A stretch of DNA of 44,518 bases, taken from assembly GCA_002358575.1 (NCBI GenBank), contig DEPD01000118.1, forward strand, positions 52,353 through 96,870. Reading direction: 5' to 3'. The translations under genes were made by a program, and so were the position numbers. Origin of the DNA: Lachnospiraceae bacterium UBA3401. GTDB lineage: Bacteria; Bacillota; Clostridia; Lachnospirales; Lachnospiraceae. Shown here piece after piece: positions 26,422-35,639 of this stretch (positions are counted from its first letter, which is position 1; each line of letters opens with the position of its first letter). The notes under the pieces were generated by a model. The model was not told where the DNA came from. It did not search any database and worked only from the letters and a program-made list of their open reading frames with translations.

Positions 26422-26460
26422 TAAGAGTCAATACTATAGGAGGAGAAGGAGTGGAAGAAA

Positions 26461-26937
26461 ATGAAAAAAGGAATGATTTCAGTAGTATCTATGTTAGTTG
26501 GAGCAGCCGCGGGTGCGGGCGCTATAGGAAAAATGGAAGGTGACAGGTTAAATAAGACACAGAGTATGTCGGACAAACATTTGGCACTTTTTCTTATGAT
26601 GAATCAATGGGTGAAGGTGAAGCAGGAAGGAAAGAATCTGTCAGAGTATTTCGAGAGAAACGGATATAAGAGAATTGCAGTATATGGTATGAGTTACGCC
26701 GGAGAGACACTTATTGATGAACTTAAGGGAAGCAAAATAGAAATAGCATATGGTATTGATCAAAGAGCGAGTTCCATTTATGCAGATGTAGATATTGTGT
26801 CTGCTGAGGATACTTTGAAAGATGTGGATGCCGTTGTAGTGACAGCAATTTCCTTTTTTGATGAAATTGAGGAAAAGATTTCTCTGAAGCTGGATTGTCC
26901 GATTATTTCTTTAGAAGATGTTTTATATGATATTTAG
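26461..26937 (+). CDS. Small protein with hydrophobic N-terminus and Rossmann module
   Basis: A 158-residue protein. Residues ~4-25 (GMISVVSMLVGAAAGAG) are a short hydrophobic, Ala/Gly-rich segment that could anchor it in the membrane. Residues ~65-155 form a Rossmann-like module (RIAVYGMSYAGETLIDEL, then AVVVTAISFF) of the kind fused to other enzymes in this operon. It has no catalytic domain, so it may be an adaptor or scaffold. AGGAGAAGGAG precedes the ATG. Confidence 0.65.
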   Translation: MKKGMISVVSMLVGAAAGAGAIGKMEGDRLNKTQSMSDKHLALFLMMNQWVKVKQEGKNLSEYFERNGYKRIAVYGMSYAGETLIDELKGSKIEIAYGIDQRASSIYADVDIVSAEDTLKDVDAVVVTAISFFDEIEEKISLKLDCPIISLEDVLYDI

Positions 26938-26951
26938 GGAGCGGCAAATAT

Positions 26952-28133
26952 ATGACAATTTTATTCGCAACAACAGATTATGTTATCAAAGGAAAACCGA
27001 CGACTGGTCTTCCCGCATACTTATATCGAGTTTCGCGAGCTTTGTTGGATATGGGACATACGCCGATCATTATGACATTCGGGCATCATGATTTTTACAG
27101 AAAAGATGATGGAATCGAGGTATATACGATTTATGTGCCATGCTCCTATTACAAAAATAAATGTATTGGCTATATATGCGATGCTGTTTCTAAATCCCAG
27201 ATTATGAATCGACGAATAGAGGAACTGTCACGCAGGCGGTATATTGACGTGATACAGTTTACCTCGCTGATGGGACTTCCGCTTTTTTATATGGGTAATA
27301 TCCCCGCAGTATTACGGCTTTCGTCGTATGCCAGAATTGCCTTTTCCACACATATTTCAGTGGATAAAACGCTTGCAGAAACGATGGCTTTTTTTGAGAG
27401 ATGCTCAGTAAAAAGATGCACCGCCGTATATGCGCCCTGCCAGTCTACTGCTGATCAATTTGGCAGAGATACACATAGGAAAGTCTATGTATTGGAAACG
27501 CCTTTTCAGAATGATGTGCAGTGTTATGATTATAGTTTTGCGAATCAGTTAAAAGGTAAAAAATATGTTTTCTTTTTTGGAATTTTATCGCCAGAAAAAG
27601 GGATTGGAGTCATTGCAGAAATACTATATCAGTTTCTAGATGCATATAAGGATTATACATTTGTTTTTGCAGGACATCCCTATGAGATAAATGGTATAAA
27701 TGCACACACACTGTTAAGAAAGTGCGCGAAAGAATATGTAAATCGTGTGATTCTATTGAAACCATTGCCGCATGAGCAGCTATATCCTGTTATTATGGGA
27801 GCGAAATTTATTGTGCTGCCATATTTTAATGATAACCTATCCAATGCCTGTCTGGAAGCAATGTCATTTGGAAAAGTAGTGATTGGAACGGATGGTGGAA
27901 GTTTTGAACAAGTAATAAAGCATGGATATAGTGGGGTGTTGTGCCAAAGAAACGATTCAAACGATTTATTGGATAAGCTTCACTATGTAATGAATCTTTC
28001 TGACCAAGAGAAGCGGGAAATGGAAAAAAACGCAAAGCAGAGAATGGAGTGCCTAAAACCAGAAGTTGCAGTAAAAAAGCTGGTGTGTTTTTATAAAAAG
28101 GTATTGTATTACAGGGGGCAAAATAAAAAGTAG
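26952..28133 (+). CDS. Family 4 (GT-B) glycosyltransferase
   Basis: A 393-residue GT4 enzyme. It starts ILFATTDYVIKGKPTTGLPAY in the usual acceptor-domain loop region. The nucleotide-binding half contains YVFFFGILSPEKGIGVIAEI and VLPYFNDNLSNACLEAMSFGKVVIG. GGGAG precedes the ATG by 11 nt. The donor and acceptor are unknown. Confidence 0.9.
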   Translation: MTILFATTDYVIKGKPTTGLPAYLYRVSRALLDMGHTPIIMTFGHHDFYRKDDGIEVYTIYVPCSYYKNKCIGYICDAVSKSQIMNRRIEELSRRRYIDVIQFTSLMGLPLFYMGNIPAVLRLSSYARIAFSTHISVDKTLAETMAFFERCSVKRCTAVYAPCQSTADQFGRDTHRKVYVLETPFQNDVQCYDYSFANQLKGKKYVFFFGILSPEKGIGVIAEILYQFLDAYKDYTFVFAGHPYEINGINAHTLLRKCAKEYVNRVILLKPLPHEQLYPVIMGAKFIVLPYFNDNLSNACLEAMSFGKVVIGTDGGSFEQVIKHGYSGVLCQRNDSNDLLDKLHYVMNLSDQEKREMEKNAKQRMECLKPEVAVKKLVCFYKKVLYYRGQNKK

Positions 28134-28134
28134 T

Positions 28135-29466
28135 ATGAATACAGGAGCGATTACAGAGTGGGACAGACGAAAAGCATACATATGGGGAGCAGGATATTAT
28201 GCAGACTTTATTTATTTGGTGATAGATAAAGAGCACTGTTGCGTGGAAGGGATAGTCGATTCGAATACAGAAAAGTGGGGAAGAGAATGGAAATATGGAT
28301 TATACATTTCTTCACCTGAGATTTTAAGTCATACCATGTTTGATTATGTTTTTATTTCTCCTCAGAACTATAATGGTATTGAAAAACAATGCCAGCTCAT
28401 GGGAATTCCAGAAGAGAAAATCGTTATTTACTGGCGGGATAACGAGGCGGCAGGACGATTCCAGAACCGCGCAGATCGAGTAATGGAAACCAAAAACAAT
28501 TGTGACAAATACAGGAACAGACTCTTGAATGCGCCTTACGAATGGGGATTGCGGGAAGTTCCCCAAATTATATCATCGGTGAGATTGCTATATCGCATTC
28601 TTGCTGAAAAATGTTCCTTGTGTAGATATGGGGATGGTGAATTTGAAATTATATTGCATCGTGAGAGACCATGGTTTCAAAAGGTAGACAATAAATTAGC
28701 TGAGCGGCTTAGAACGGTTATTATCTCTAAACGAGAGGATATTATTATCGCAGTGGCGGATAATTTCGGGATGCTCGAAAAATATAAAGATAATGCAGCA
28801 GATGACATAAGGAAATATATGGTTCCGAACAGGGAGAAGATTATATCCCTGTTGGACAGCAGCTATGTGTATTATGACGCATATGTTTCCCGCCCCTATA
28901 TCATTTATAAAGATAGAACACATGCTGACGAGATATTCTGCCTTTTTAAAAAGATATGGCAGGATAGGGAAGTGCTGCTTATCGAAGGGAAGACAGCGCG
29001 AATAGGCGTGGGAAACGATTTGTTCCACGGCGCAAAGAAGATAGAGAGAATGGAATGTCCTGAGAAAAATGCGTGGGATGTATATGCGGATATTTTGGAG
29101 ACAGTGAAAAGAAAGGCAGGCTATAACACATTGATATGTATTTCCCTTGGACCAACAGCAACAGTACTAGCCTATGATTTAGCGGTTGCCGGATATCAGG
29201 CGTTGGATATTGGACAGTTGGATAATGAATATGAGTGGTATATCAGAGAGGCGGAAGAGAGAATTCCTATTCCAGGAAAAATGGTGGCAGAAGTAGATAA
29301 AGGAAGATGCGCGGATGACAAAGCGGGAATAAATAAGGAAACAGAAGTAGAATATCAGCAGCAGATTGTAGCGGAAATAGGCTTGTGGAACATAAAAAGC
29401 TGCGAGTCACAGATGGGGAAAACGGATGGAAAAAATATTGATTTGGGGAACAGGGGTAATAGCTGA
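28135..29466 (+). CDS. GT-D fold glycosyltransferase (DUF1792-like) with N-terminal Rossmann module
   Basis: A 443-residue fusion. Residues ~12-105 form the recurring module (AYIWGAGYYADFIYLV, then GIVDSNTEKWG). Residues ~140-400 match the GT-D/DUF1792 family: CRYGDGEFEII carries the proposed catalytic DxE, and ICISLGPTATVLAYDLA and ALDIGQLDNEYEWY are conserved later motifs. GT-D enzymes are known from streptococcal serine-rich protein glycosylation, which is relevant to a protein-glycan hypothesis. The C-terminal ~45 residues look disordered. It overlaps the next gene by 41 bp. Confidence 0.82.
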   Translation: MNTGAITEWDRRKAYIWGAGYYADFIYLVIDKEHCCVEGIVDSNTEKWGREWKYGLYISSPEILSHTMFDYVFISPQNYNGIEKQCQLMGIPEEKIVIYWRDNEAAGRFQNRADRVMETKNNCDKYRNRLLNAPYEWGLREVPQIISSVRLLYRILAEKCSLCRYGDGEFEIILHRERPWFQKVDNKLAERLRTVIISKREDIIIAVADNFGMLEKYKDNAADDIRKYMVPNREKIISLLDSSYVYYDAYVSRPYIIYKDRTHADEIFCLFKKIWQDREVLLIEGKTARIGVGNDLFHGAKKIERMECPEKNAWDVYADILETVKRKAGYNTLICISLGPTATVLAYDLAVAGYQALDIGQLDNEYEWYIREAEERIPIPGKMVAEVDKGRCADDKAGINKETEVEYQQQIVAEIGLWNIKSCESQMGKTDGKNIDLGNRGNS

Positions 29467-30523
29467 ACAGGTTTTGGGACAGTGTGACATATTCGGACAG
29501 TATAATGTTATGGGGTTTATTGACAATAATGCGGATAAGAGGGGGAAAACTTTTTATGAAAGAGAAATTTTTACCGCAGATATATTGAGGAAAATGAAGC
29601 CAGACAGGATTGTGATACTAACAGTTCGTTATAAAGAAATAGAAGAACAAATCAGAAACGAATTTCCTGAACTGATGGCGTCTGTCGAAGAAATGAATTT
29701 TTTCTATAAGCAGACTGTCATAAAGCGCTACAGGGACAGCTGTGAACCAGAAATTATTAGGATATTAGAGCACTTATGGAAAAACGATTTACAGGTTTTT
29801 AATTATGATTTTGTAAAAAAGTATAATGAGATGTGTTTTCGGATAGAAATGGATGAATCGTGTGGGATGTACTTTGTCCGACATGGGGGAAAACGGCTGT
29901 ATTTTTCAAAGGCAATTAAAAGTACAGTGGAAGCGGTAGATTATTACAGAGGAGTGTTGATGGAGCAAGACAAGGAATCGCCGCATAAATATACAGATGA
30001 GAATTTTGGGATAGAAAAAGGCAATGTCGTGGTGGATATCGGAGTTGCCGAGGGAAATTTTTCTTTACAGGTGATTGATCGGGTTTCCAGATTATACATA
30101 ATTGAGTCGGACGATGGCTGGATTGAAGCCCTTCGTGAGACGTTTAGAGATTATAAGGAAAAAGTAATTATTATTCAAAAATTTGTGACTTCCGTGGACG
30201 AAGGGAAATATGCGACGCTAGATTCTCTGATAGAAGAACCAGTGAATTTTATTAAGATGGACATAGAAGGAAACGAATGGGATGCCTTGCTGGGAGCGGA
30301 AAAACTGATTGGCAGGTCAGAGAATCTGAAATGCGCTGTGTGTGCTTATCATGGGGATTTTGATGAAATATTAATTAAGGATGTTCTAGGTAAGTACGGA
30401 ATGGATATTTCCACCACACAGGGATACATGTGGTATCCAGGAACAAACAGACAGACCTATGTTTCCACCAGATTGTGCAGAGGAATTGTCAGAGGAATAA
30501 AAAACGGATTGGGTAGGAAATAA
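29426..30523 (+). CDS. FkbM family methyltransferase with N-terminal Rossmann module
   Basis: A 365-residue protein. The N-terminal module is ILIWGTGVIAEQVLGQC, then VMGFIDNNADKRG. The C-terminal FkbM methyltransferase has VVVDIGVAEGNFSLQVID, LYIIESDDGWIEAL and FIKMDIEGNEWDALLGAE. Its ATG lies inside the end of the preceding gene, so the two proteins are probably made together. The likely role is sugar O-methylation. Confidence 0.87.
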   Translation: MEKILIWGTGVIAEQVLGQCDIFGQYNVMGFIDNNADKRGKTFYEREIFTADILRKMKPDRIVILTVRYKEIEEQIRNEFPELMASVEEMNFFYKQTVIKRYRDSCEPEIIRILEHLWKNDLQVFNYDFVKKYNEMCFRIEMDESCGMYFVRHGGKRLYFSKAIKSTVEAVDYYRGVLMEQDKESPHKYTDENFGIEKGNVVVDIGVAEGNFSLQVIDRVSRLYIIESDDGWIEALRETFRDYKEKVIIIQKFVTSVDEGKYATLDSLIEEPVNFIKMDIEGNEWDALLGAEKLIGRSENLKCAVCAYHGDFDEILIKDVLGKYGMDISTTQGYMWYPGTNRQTYVSTRLCRGIVRGIKNGLGRK

Positions 30524-30525
30524 AA

Positions 30526-31707
30526 GTGGGAGTTAGACAGATAAAGGAAGAAAAGGTAAATAAAAAGACGCTTGCTATTGTCTCTGTTTATGATAGTGAC
30601 GGCATCATAGAAGACTATCTTATTTTTTACCTCTCGTCACTAAGGGCTGTCACAAACCGGTTGATCGTGGCGGTGAACGGAAAACTGACGGGGGAGGGAA
30701 GGGAAAAGATTCTTTCCATAGCGGACGAAATCTATCGCCACCCCAACACCGGCTTTGATTTTGGCGCGTACAAGGATGTGTTAGAAAACTATCTGAAACC
30801 GGGAGATCTGGACCAGTACCAAGAGTTAATTCTGTGCAACGATACCTGCTATGGTCCGTTTGTTCCTTTTACGCAGATATTTACCCAAATGGAAGAAAAG
30901 GATGCAGAGTTTTGGAGCATCAATTATATCGAAGATCCGCTCCTTCCTCATTTTCAATCCTATTTTATGGTGGCAAGCGGACAGGGGATTTGTTTAGTGA
31001 GAGACTTTCTTTTACAGGAAGTGGACAGCAATATTGACAATCCAATCCAGGCATGCGGGTATGAGCATGGACTGAGCGAGATTATTTTATCGAGCGGAAT
31101 CAGGACAGATTATTATACCTCAGATGTGAAAGGATATCACGATCTGGATATTTTCGGGGCGCCGGATTACGCATTGGAATTACTTGGATTTCCGCTGTTA
31201 AAAAGAAGGGCTTTTTCAGATGCGTTATCCGTAAAAGACAATTGCCGGAGGGCGCTTTGTATGATAGTTGAACAGGGGAGTTATCCGACAGACTATATTT
31301 TGAAAAATGTTTTCAGAATCTATCACAGGGATTTTTCGAATGTCCTGTGTAGGCAGTATATAACCAAAAAGAGTTACTTTGAAAAGAATTATGTCACAAG
31401 GCAGGAAGTAATCTCTTTTTGTAGGGAGCATAAGAAAATATATCTTTACGGAAATGGCTATATGTCGGTTTTATTCATGGCGCGGTTTAGGAGATACATG
31501 AATGAGTTTTGTGGATATGTGATTTCTGATGAGTATTATGGGGAGACAGAAAGCCAGGATAAACAGATTTATAAATTGTCAGAGATAGACGGGGAAGTGC
31601 CGCTGATTGTGGCAATGACAGGAAAAGTGGCGGTGCAGGTCATAAGTAAATTGCGGGACAGGAAAAATGTGCTGTTTTTATCGGTGGAGCCGGAAATGAC
31701 GAAATAG
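30526..31707 (+). CDS. RgpF-like rhamnan synthesis protein with C-terminal Rossmann module
   Basis: A 393-residue protein. Residues ~13-240 fit the RgpF family (LAIVSVYDSDGIIEDYL, NTGFDFGAYKDVLENYL, LILCNDTCYGPFVPF), a glycosyltransferase-like family involved in rhamnose-containing polysaccharides. Residues ~300-390 carry the recurring module, here at the C-terminus (IYLYGNGYMSVLFMARF, then GYVISDEYYGE). The start is GTG two bases after the previous stop, with only a weak ribosome binding site. Confidence 0.82.
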   Translation: MGVRQIKEEKVNKKTLAIVSVYDSDGIIEDYLIFYLSSLRAVTNRLIVAVNGKLTGEGREKILSIADEIYRHPNTGFDFGAYKDVLENYLKPGDLDQYQELILCNDTCYGPFVPFTQIFTQMEEKDAEFWSINYIEDPLLPHFQSYFMVASGQGICLVRDFLLQEVDSNIDNPIQACGYEHGLSEIILSSGIRTDYYTSDVKGYHDLDIFGAPDYALELLGFPLLKRRAFSDALSVKDNCRRALCMIVEQGSYPTDYILKNVFRIYHRDFSNVLCRQYITKKSYFEKNYVTRQEVISFCREHKKIYLYGNGYMSVLFMARFRRYMNEFCGYVISDEYYGETESQDKQIYKLSEIDGEVPLIVAMTGKVAVQVISKLRDRKNVLFLSVEPEMTK

Positions 31708-31722
31708 GAACGGGGTGTCAAA

Positions 31723-32718
31723 ATGCGAAAAGCTATTATTTATGGAACAGGGAGTTATTATGAGCAGAATAAACATAAACTCCCAAAAGATTTGGAGATC
31801 GCAGCTTATGCGGACAGCAATCCGAACAATGCAACATCCCATCATGGAGAGCTGTTCAGAGGTCTTCCAATGCTTTTGCCGGAAGAATTTGAAACAGTTG
31901 TATATGATGTGGTTTATATCTGTACGGATTACACAGCGGGAAATCAAATTTTTCAGAAATTGTCAGCGATAGGGATTGATTCTGATCGTATTTTCTTTCT
32001 GAACCGCATGGAACCGTCGGCGGATTGGAAGTATGAGGCAACTGAGGATGGGAAGGGATATCTGTCAACGATTGACGGGATTATGGTTAAAGAGCGCTAT
32101 CGGACGGATTTTGACATTGTTCACGAAGTTCTTATTGAGCATTCATACGGGTTTGGATTTGAGAATGAGGATTATATTGTGATAGATATTGGTATGAATG
32201 TTGCCATCGCTTCTTTATATTTTGCAAAGCAGTCTCATGTGAAAAAGGTTTATGGTTTTGAGGCATTTCCGGACACTTATGAGCAGGCGGCAGCTAATAT
32301 CGCTCTGAACCAGCCGGGAATCGGGGATAAAATTGAGGCAGTGAATTTTGCTCTCTCAGATGAAAATGGGAGAAAACTGGTGGCAGTATCGGCAGAAGAG
32401 ACAGGATGGAGAAATATTTTTTCTAAGGATAAAAACAGGCGTCAGATGGAAATTGTCTGCCGGGATGCGGGGGAAGTGGTCAGCGGCATCCTAAACCAGC
32501 ACAAGGAAAAAATTGTTCTAAAAGTGGATACGGAGGGTGCGGAATTTCCTATTTTTGCAGCGCTCGATAGGGCGGGGTGTTTTGGAAAGATTGATGTGAT
32601 TATGATGGAATATCACGGGGATTCAGAAAAACTGCTTTCTATTCTGAAAAAATATGGTTATCGATATTTTATTCAGGGGAAAAATATGGTGTGTGGACTG
32701 ATTCATGCTATAAAGTAA
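31723..32718 (+). CDS. FkbM family methyltransferase with N-terminal Rossmann module
   Basis: A 331-residue protein. The module (AIIYGTGSYYEQNKHKL, then AAYADSNPNNA) spans about residues 1-95. The methyltransferase part has IVIDIGMNVAIASLYFA, VYGFEAFPDTYEQAA and VLKVDTEGAEFPIFAAL. It is the third FkbM enzyme of the operon, so several hydroxyls of the glycan may be methylated. The upstream spacer has GGAACGGGG. Confidence 0.87.
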   Translation: MRKAIIYGTGSYYEQNKHKLPKDLEIAAYADSNPNNATSHHGELFRGLPMLLPEEFETVVYDVVYICTDYTAGNQIFQKLSAIGIDSDRIFFLNRMEPSADWKYEATEDGKGYLSTIDGIMVKERYRTDFDIVHEVLIEHSYGFGFENEDYIVIDIGMNVAIASLYFAKQSHVKKVYGFEAFPDTYEQAAANIALNQPGIGDKIEAVNFALSDENGRKLVAVSAEETGWRNIFSKDKNRRQMEIVCRDAGEVVSGILNQHKEKIVLKVDTEGAEFPIFAALDRAGCFGKIDVIMMEYHGDSEKLLSILKKYGYRYFIQGKNMVCGLIHAIK

Positions 32719-32800
32719 AAAACGAAAGAGCAGAAATATTTAGCGACTGGAAGCAGCTTGTGTGACGGAAAAGAACCAGTGCAGAACGGAGAAATTGGCT

Positions 32801-33355
32801 ATGGAAAAAACAGAAATTACCTATGACAGCCTTTGCGGAATAATTGAAAGCTGTGTTGTTTCCGTTTCATATAAGGTGTTAAAGGATAGGAAAAAGATGC
32901 TTGTCGTCGCCATCAGTGAGGAAGTGCGGTTTCAAAAAAGTATACAGAAGATACTAGAATACAATCCCAAAATGGAATTTATTATAGTAGCGCAGATCGG
33001 ATTACAAAAGGTATTGGAAGAGATATATGGAGACAGATACCCAGTGATCGGTTGGAGCGGAATGTACACGACGGAACTGATTGACAAAGTAAGAAGGGAA
33101 GCGGATATCAGCGAAATAGACAGTTTTTTATACTTTACCCAGCATCCAGTCAATCTGCGGGATAATAATTTTATCAGCATTGCGCAGCATCTGCAGGAAG
33201 AGGCTAATATTCATGCTTACAGCGACACGGTAGGATATGAGCTGTATGAATATCATAATCTTGCGCTGTATAGTCAGGGAATTAAGGTGTACGAGGAGAT
33301 AAACCACCTGATTGGTCTGAAATTTATGCATGTCACAGAGGAGAACAAGGCATGA
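32801..33355 (+). CDS. Unrecognised 184-residue protein of the glycan operon
   Basis: Not recognised. It is a soluble alpha/beta protein with blocks KKMLVVAISEEVRFQKSIQKI, KMEFIIVAQIG and RYPVIGWSGMYTTELI and no membrane segment. A GTG at 32762 is in frame, but ATG 32801 has GGAGAA at 32788-32793 with good spacing and is chosen. It ends with ATGA overlap into the next glycosyltransferase, so it is probably a partner or accessory of glycan synthesis. Confidence 0.6.
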   Translation: MEKTEITYDSLCGIIESCVVSVSYKVLKDRKKMLVVAISEEVRFQKSIQKILEYNPKMEFIIVAQIGLQKVLEEIYGDRYPVIGWSGMYTTELIDKVRREADISEIDSFLYFTQHPVNLRDNNFISIAQHLQEEANIHAYSDTVGYELYEYHNLALYSQGIKVYEEINHLIGLKFMHVTEENKA

Positions 33356-34434
33356 GGATAGGTATTCTGTCTTTATATAAAGAGCGAGAAATCACAGGAA
33401 TCAATAAGGTTACAATGGGGCTTATGGAAGAGCTTTTGAAACAGGACCAAGAAAATACATATACCTTTCTGGGAAAGACGGACTGGCTTCCTCTGGATAT
33501 GGATTACATACCAGTTCTGCCAGATGCGGGTGCTTCCATACAGCTAAATTATGCTATGTTGGCGCACCCGATGAATATTGTCCATTCCCATTATCGCCCG
33601 TTTGAACTGGCAGAGGGAATTCCCTGTGCGAAAATACTAACAATTCACGATCTGATTCCATTAATCTATCCGGAGTGGTATGGGAGTCAGGTTGCATATT
33701 TTGATGTTTCGCTCAGAAAATGTGCAAAGAAAGCGGATAAGATCATAGCGGTTTCCGAATGTACGAAGAGGGATATCACAGAGCGTTACGGAATTCCGCC
33801 GGAAAAGATTGAGGTGGTGTATAACGGTCTGTCTCCGGCAAAATTATTTGCAGATGACGCCGCAGACAAAAGCGTGCCAGGGCTGGAAGATACGGATTTT
33901 ATCTTTTCGGTTTCGGGTCTTGGACCTCACAAAAACCAAGGTGGACTGGCGGAGGCTTTTATGCTCTATAAAAGCCGTCATCCGGATTCGGATGTAAAGC
34001 TGGTGCTGACAGGACCCGTGCGGAAATATGAGGTTGTTAGGGAAATACTGTCAAAAAATAGGAATGTAGCGAAGCATGTGGTGTTTACAGGTTTTGTCAG
34101 CGATGAACAGTTGATCTGGCTGTACCGGAAAGCAATGGCGTTTATCTATGTTTCTTATTATGAAGGCTTCGGTCTGCCAATACTGGAAGCGCTTTCCGTT
34201 GGAAAGGCGGTGATTTGTGCCGATGCGGCATCCATGCCAGAGGTGGGAGGGGACGCAGCAGCATACTGTAATCCGCATGAGGTGGAATCTATAGAGGCAG
34301 CTATTGATAAAGTCGTATCAGACGCAGCGTACAGAAACAGTCTGGAGAAAGCGGCGGCAAAACAGGCATCAAAATTTTCTTATAAAAAGGCTGCGGAGGA
34401 GATGCTGCGGATTTATCAATCGTTTCAAAAATAG
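33352..34434 (+). CDS. Family 4 (GT-B) glycosyltransferase
   Basis: A 360-residue GT4 enzyme with ILTIHDLIPLIYPEW in the acceptor half and FIFSVSGLGPHKNQGGLAEAF, FIYVSYYEGFGLPILEALSVGKAVI and ADAASMPEVGGDAA in the donor half. The latter are typical of mannosyl- and rhamnosyltransferases of O-antigen clusters. It starts on the ATGA of the preceding stop. Confidence 0.92.
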   Translation: MRIGILSLYKEREITGINKVTMGLMEELLKQDQENTYTFLGKTDWLPLDMDYIPVLPDAGASIQLNYAMLAHPMNIVHSHYRPFELAEGIPCAKILTIHDLIPLIYPEWYGSQVAYFDVSLRKCAKKADKIIAVSECTKRDITERYGIPPEKIEVVYNGLSPAKLFADDAADKSVPGLEDTDFIFSVSGLGPHKNQGGLAEAFMLYKSRHPDSDVKLVLTGPVRKYEVVREILSKNRNVAKHVVFTGFVSDEQLIWLYRKAMAFIYVSYYEGFGLPILEALSVGKAVICADAASMPEVGGDAAAYCNPHEVESIEAAIDKVVSDAAYRNSLEKAAAKQASKFSYKKAAEEMLRIYQSFQK

Positions 34435-34523
34435 TCTATTGCAGATGCTTTGTGACAGAAGGATTCGACGGAATATCATCGTGCCAGTGCATTGACAGAA
34501 TAAATAGATATCAGGGAGAATAT

Positions 34524-35639
34524 ATGGCAGACAATAGAAAAAGGATTTTACATATGACGCCGCCGATTATTAATAACGGTGTATACAAATATATATTTAA
34601 TCATCTGGAATACATAGATAGAGAACGGTATCAGCTTATATTTCTGACCAGAAACGCGAAAGCGTTGGAGGCGACGGAGGAATGCAAGAAATATGGATTT
34701 GACATACAGCCCTTCTGCAATACGGAGCGGAATAATGAGGAAAAGCTGCGACAGGAGATCACGAGTATTCTGAGGCAGGGGTACGATGTCGTTCATCTGC
34801 ATACCAGTTTCTGGCGAGGATTTCTGATTGAGCAGATTGCAATGGAATTAAAGATTCCAAAGGTGATCGTACATTCCCATAGCACATGGGTCGATGTGTC
34901 AGATGATAAGAGGCGGGAAGAGATTCTGCGAATACATAACGAATACAAGGAAAAATTTGATTTTCGGTATGCGACTGATGTATGCGCCTGCTCCCGTTTG
35001 GCGGGGGACTGGCTGTACGGCAAGCAGATTCCGCGGGAGAGGATACAGATACTGCCCAATGCAATTGATGTGGAGAAATATCGTTTTCGTCCGGAGATAA
35101 GAAAAAGCTTGCGGGAAAAGCTGGGGTTGAAAGACAAAATCGTAATTGGGAATGTGGGACGTTATTGTTACCAGAAGAACCAAAGCTTCTTAATCAGGGT
35201 CTTTGCCAAAGCGAGGGAATACAATAAAAAGCTTTTTCTGATGCTAATCGGAGGAGGGGAGCTACAGAATGAGCTAAAAAAGCAGATTGTGGAGATGGGG
35301 TTAAAGGATGACACATGTTGTTTGAACTGGCAGGAAAATATATTTGATTATTTTCAGGTGATGGATGTATTCTGCCTTCCTTCCCTGTTTGAAGGACTGG
35401 CTATCACCTCTGTTGAGGCGCAGGCGGCAGGACTGAAATGCTTCTTGTCAGACACGATATCCATGGAGGCAAAAATAACAAATCTAGGGGTCTTTCTACC
35501 ACTGGAAGAAGAGATATGGGCAGAGCAATTGGCACATAGTGTTTCGGAGGAAAGACGGGAGAGAAAAGATGTAGAAATAGAAAAAGCTGGATATGATATC
35601 AGGACAGCGGTAAAAAAACTGGAGCAGATGTATGAGTGA
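34524..35639 (+). CDS. Family 4 (GT-B) glycosyltransferase, capsule type
   Basis: A 371-residue GT4 enzyme. RILHMTPPIINNGVYKYIF, VVHLHTSFWRGFLIEQ and VIVHSHSTWVD are typical of EpsF/CpsF-like transferases. The donor half has IVIGNVGRYCYQKNQSFLI and VFCLPSLFEGLAITSVEAQ. The frame is open from GTG 34452, but GGGAG at 34514-34518 before ATG 34524 marks the better start. It overlaps the next gene by 8 bp. Confidence 0.9.
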   Translation: MADNRKRILHMTPPIINNGVYKYIFNHLEYIDRERYQLIFLTRNAKALEATEECKKYGFDIQPFCNTERNNEEKLRQEITSILRQGYDVVHLHTSFWRGFLIEQIAMELKIPKVIVHSHSTWVDVSDDKRREEILRIHNEYKEKFDFRYATDVCACSRLAGDWLYGKQIPRERIQILPNAIDVEKYRFRPEIRKSLREKLGLKDKIVIGNVGRYCYQKNQSFLIRVFAKAREYNKKLFLMLIGGGELQNELKKQIVEMGLKDDTCCLNWQENIFDYFQVMDVFCLPSLFEGLAITSVEAQAAGLKCFLSDTISMEAKITNLGVFLPLEEEIWAEQLAHSVSEERRERKDVEIEKAGYDIRTAVKKLEQMYE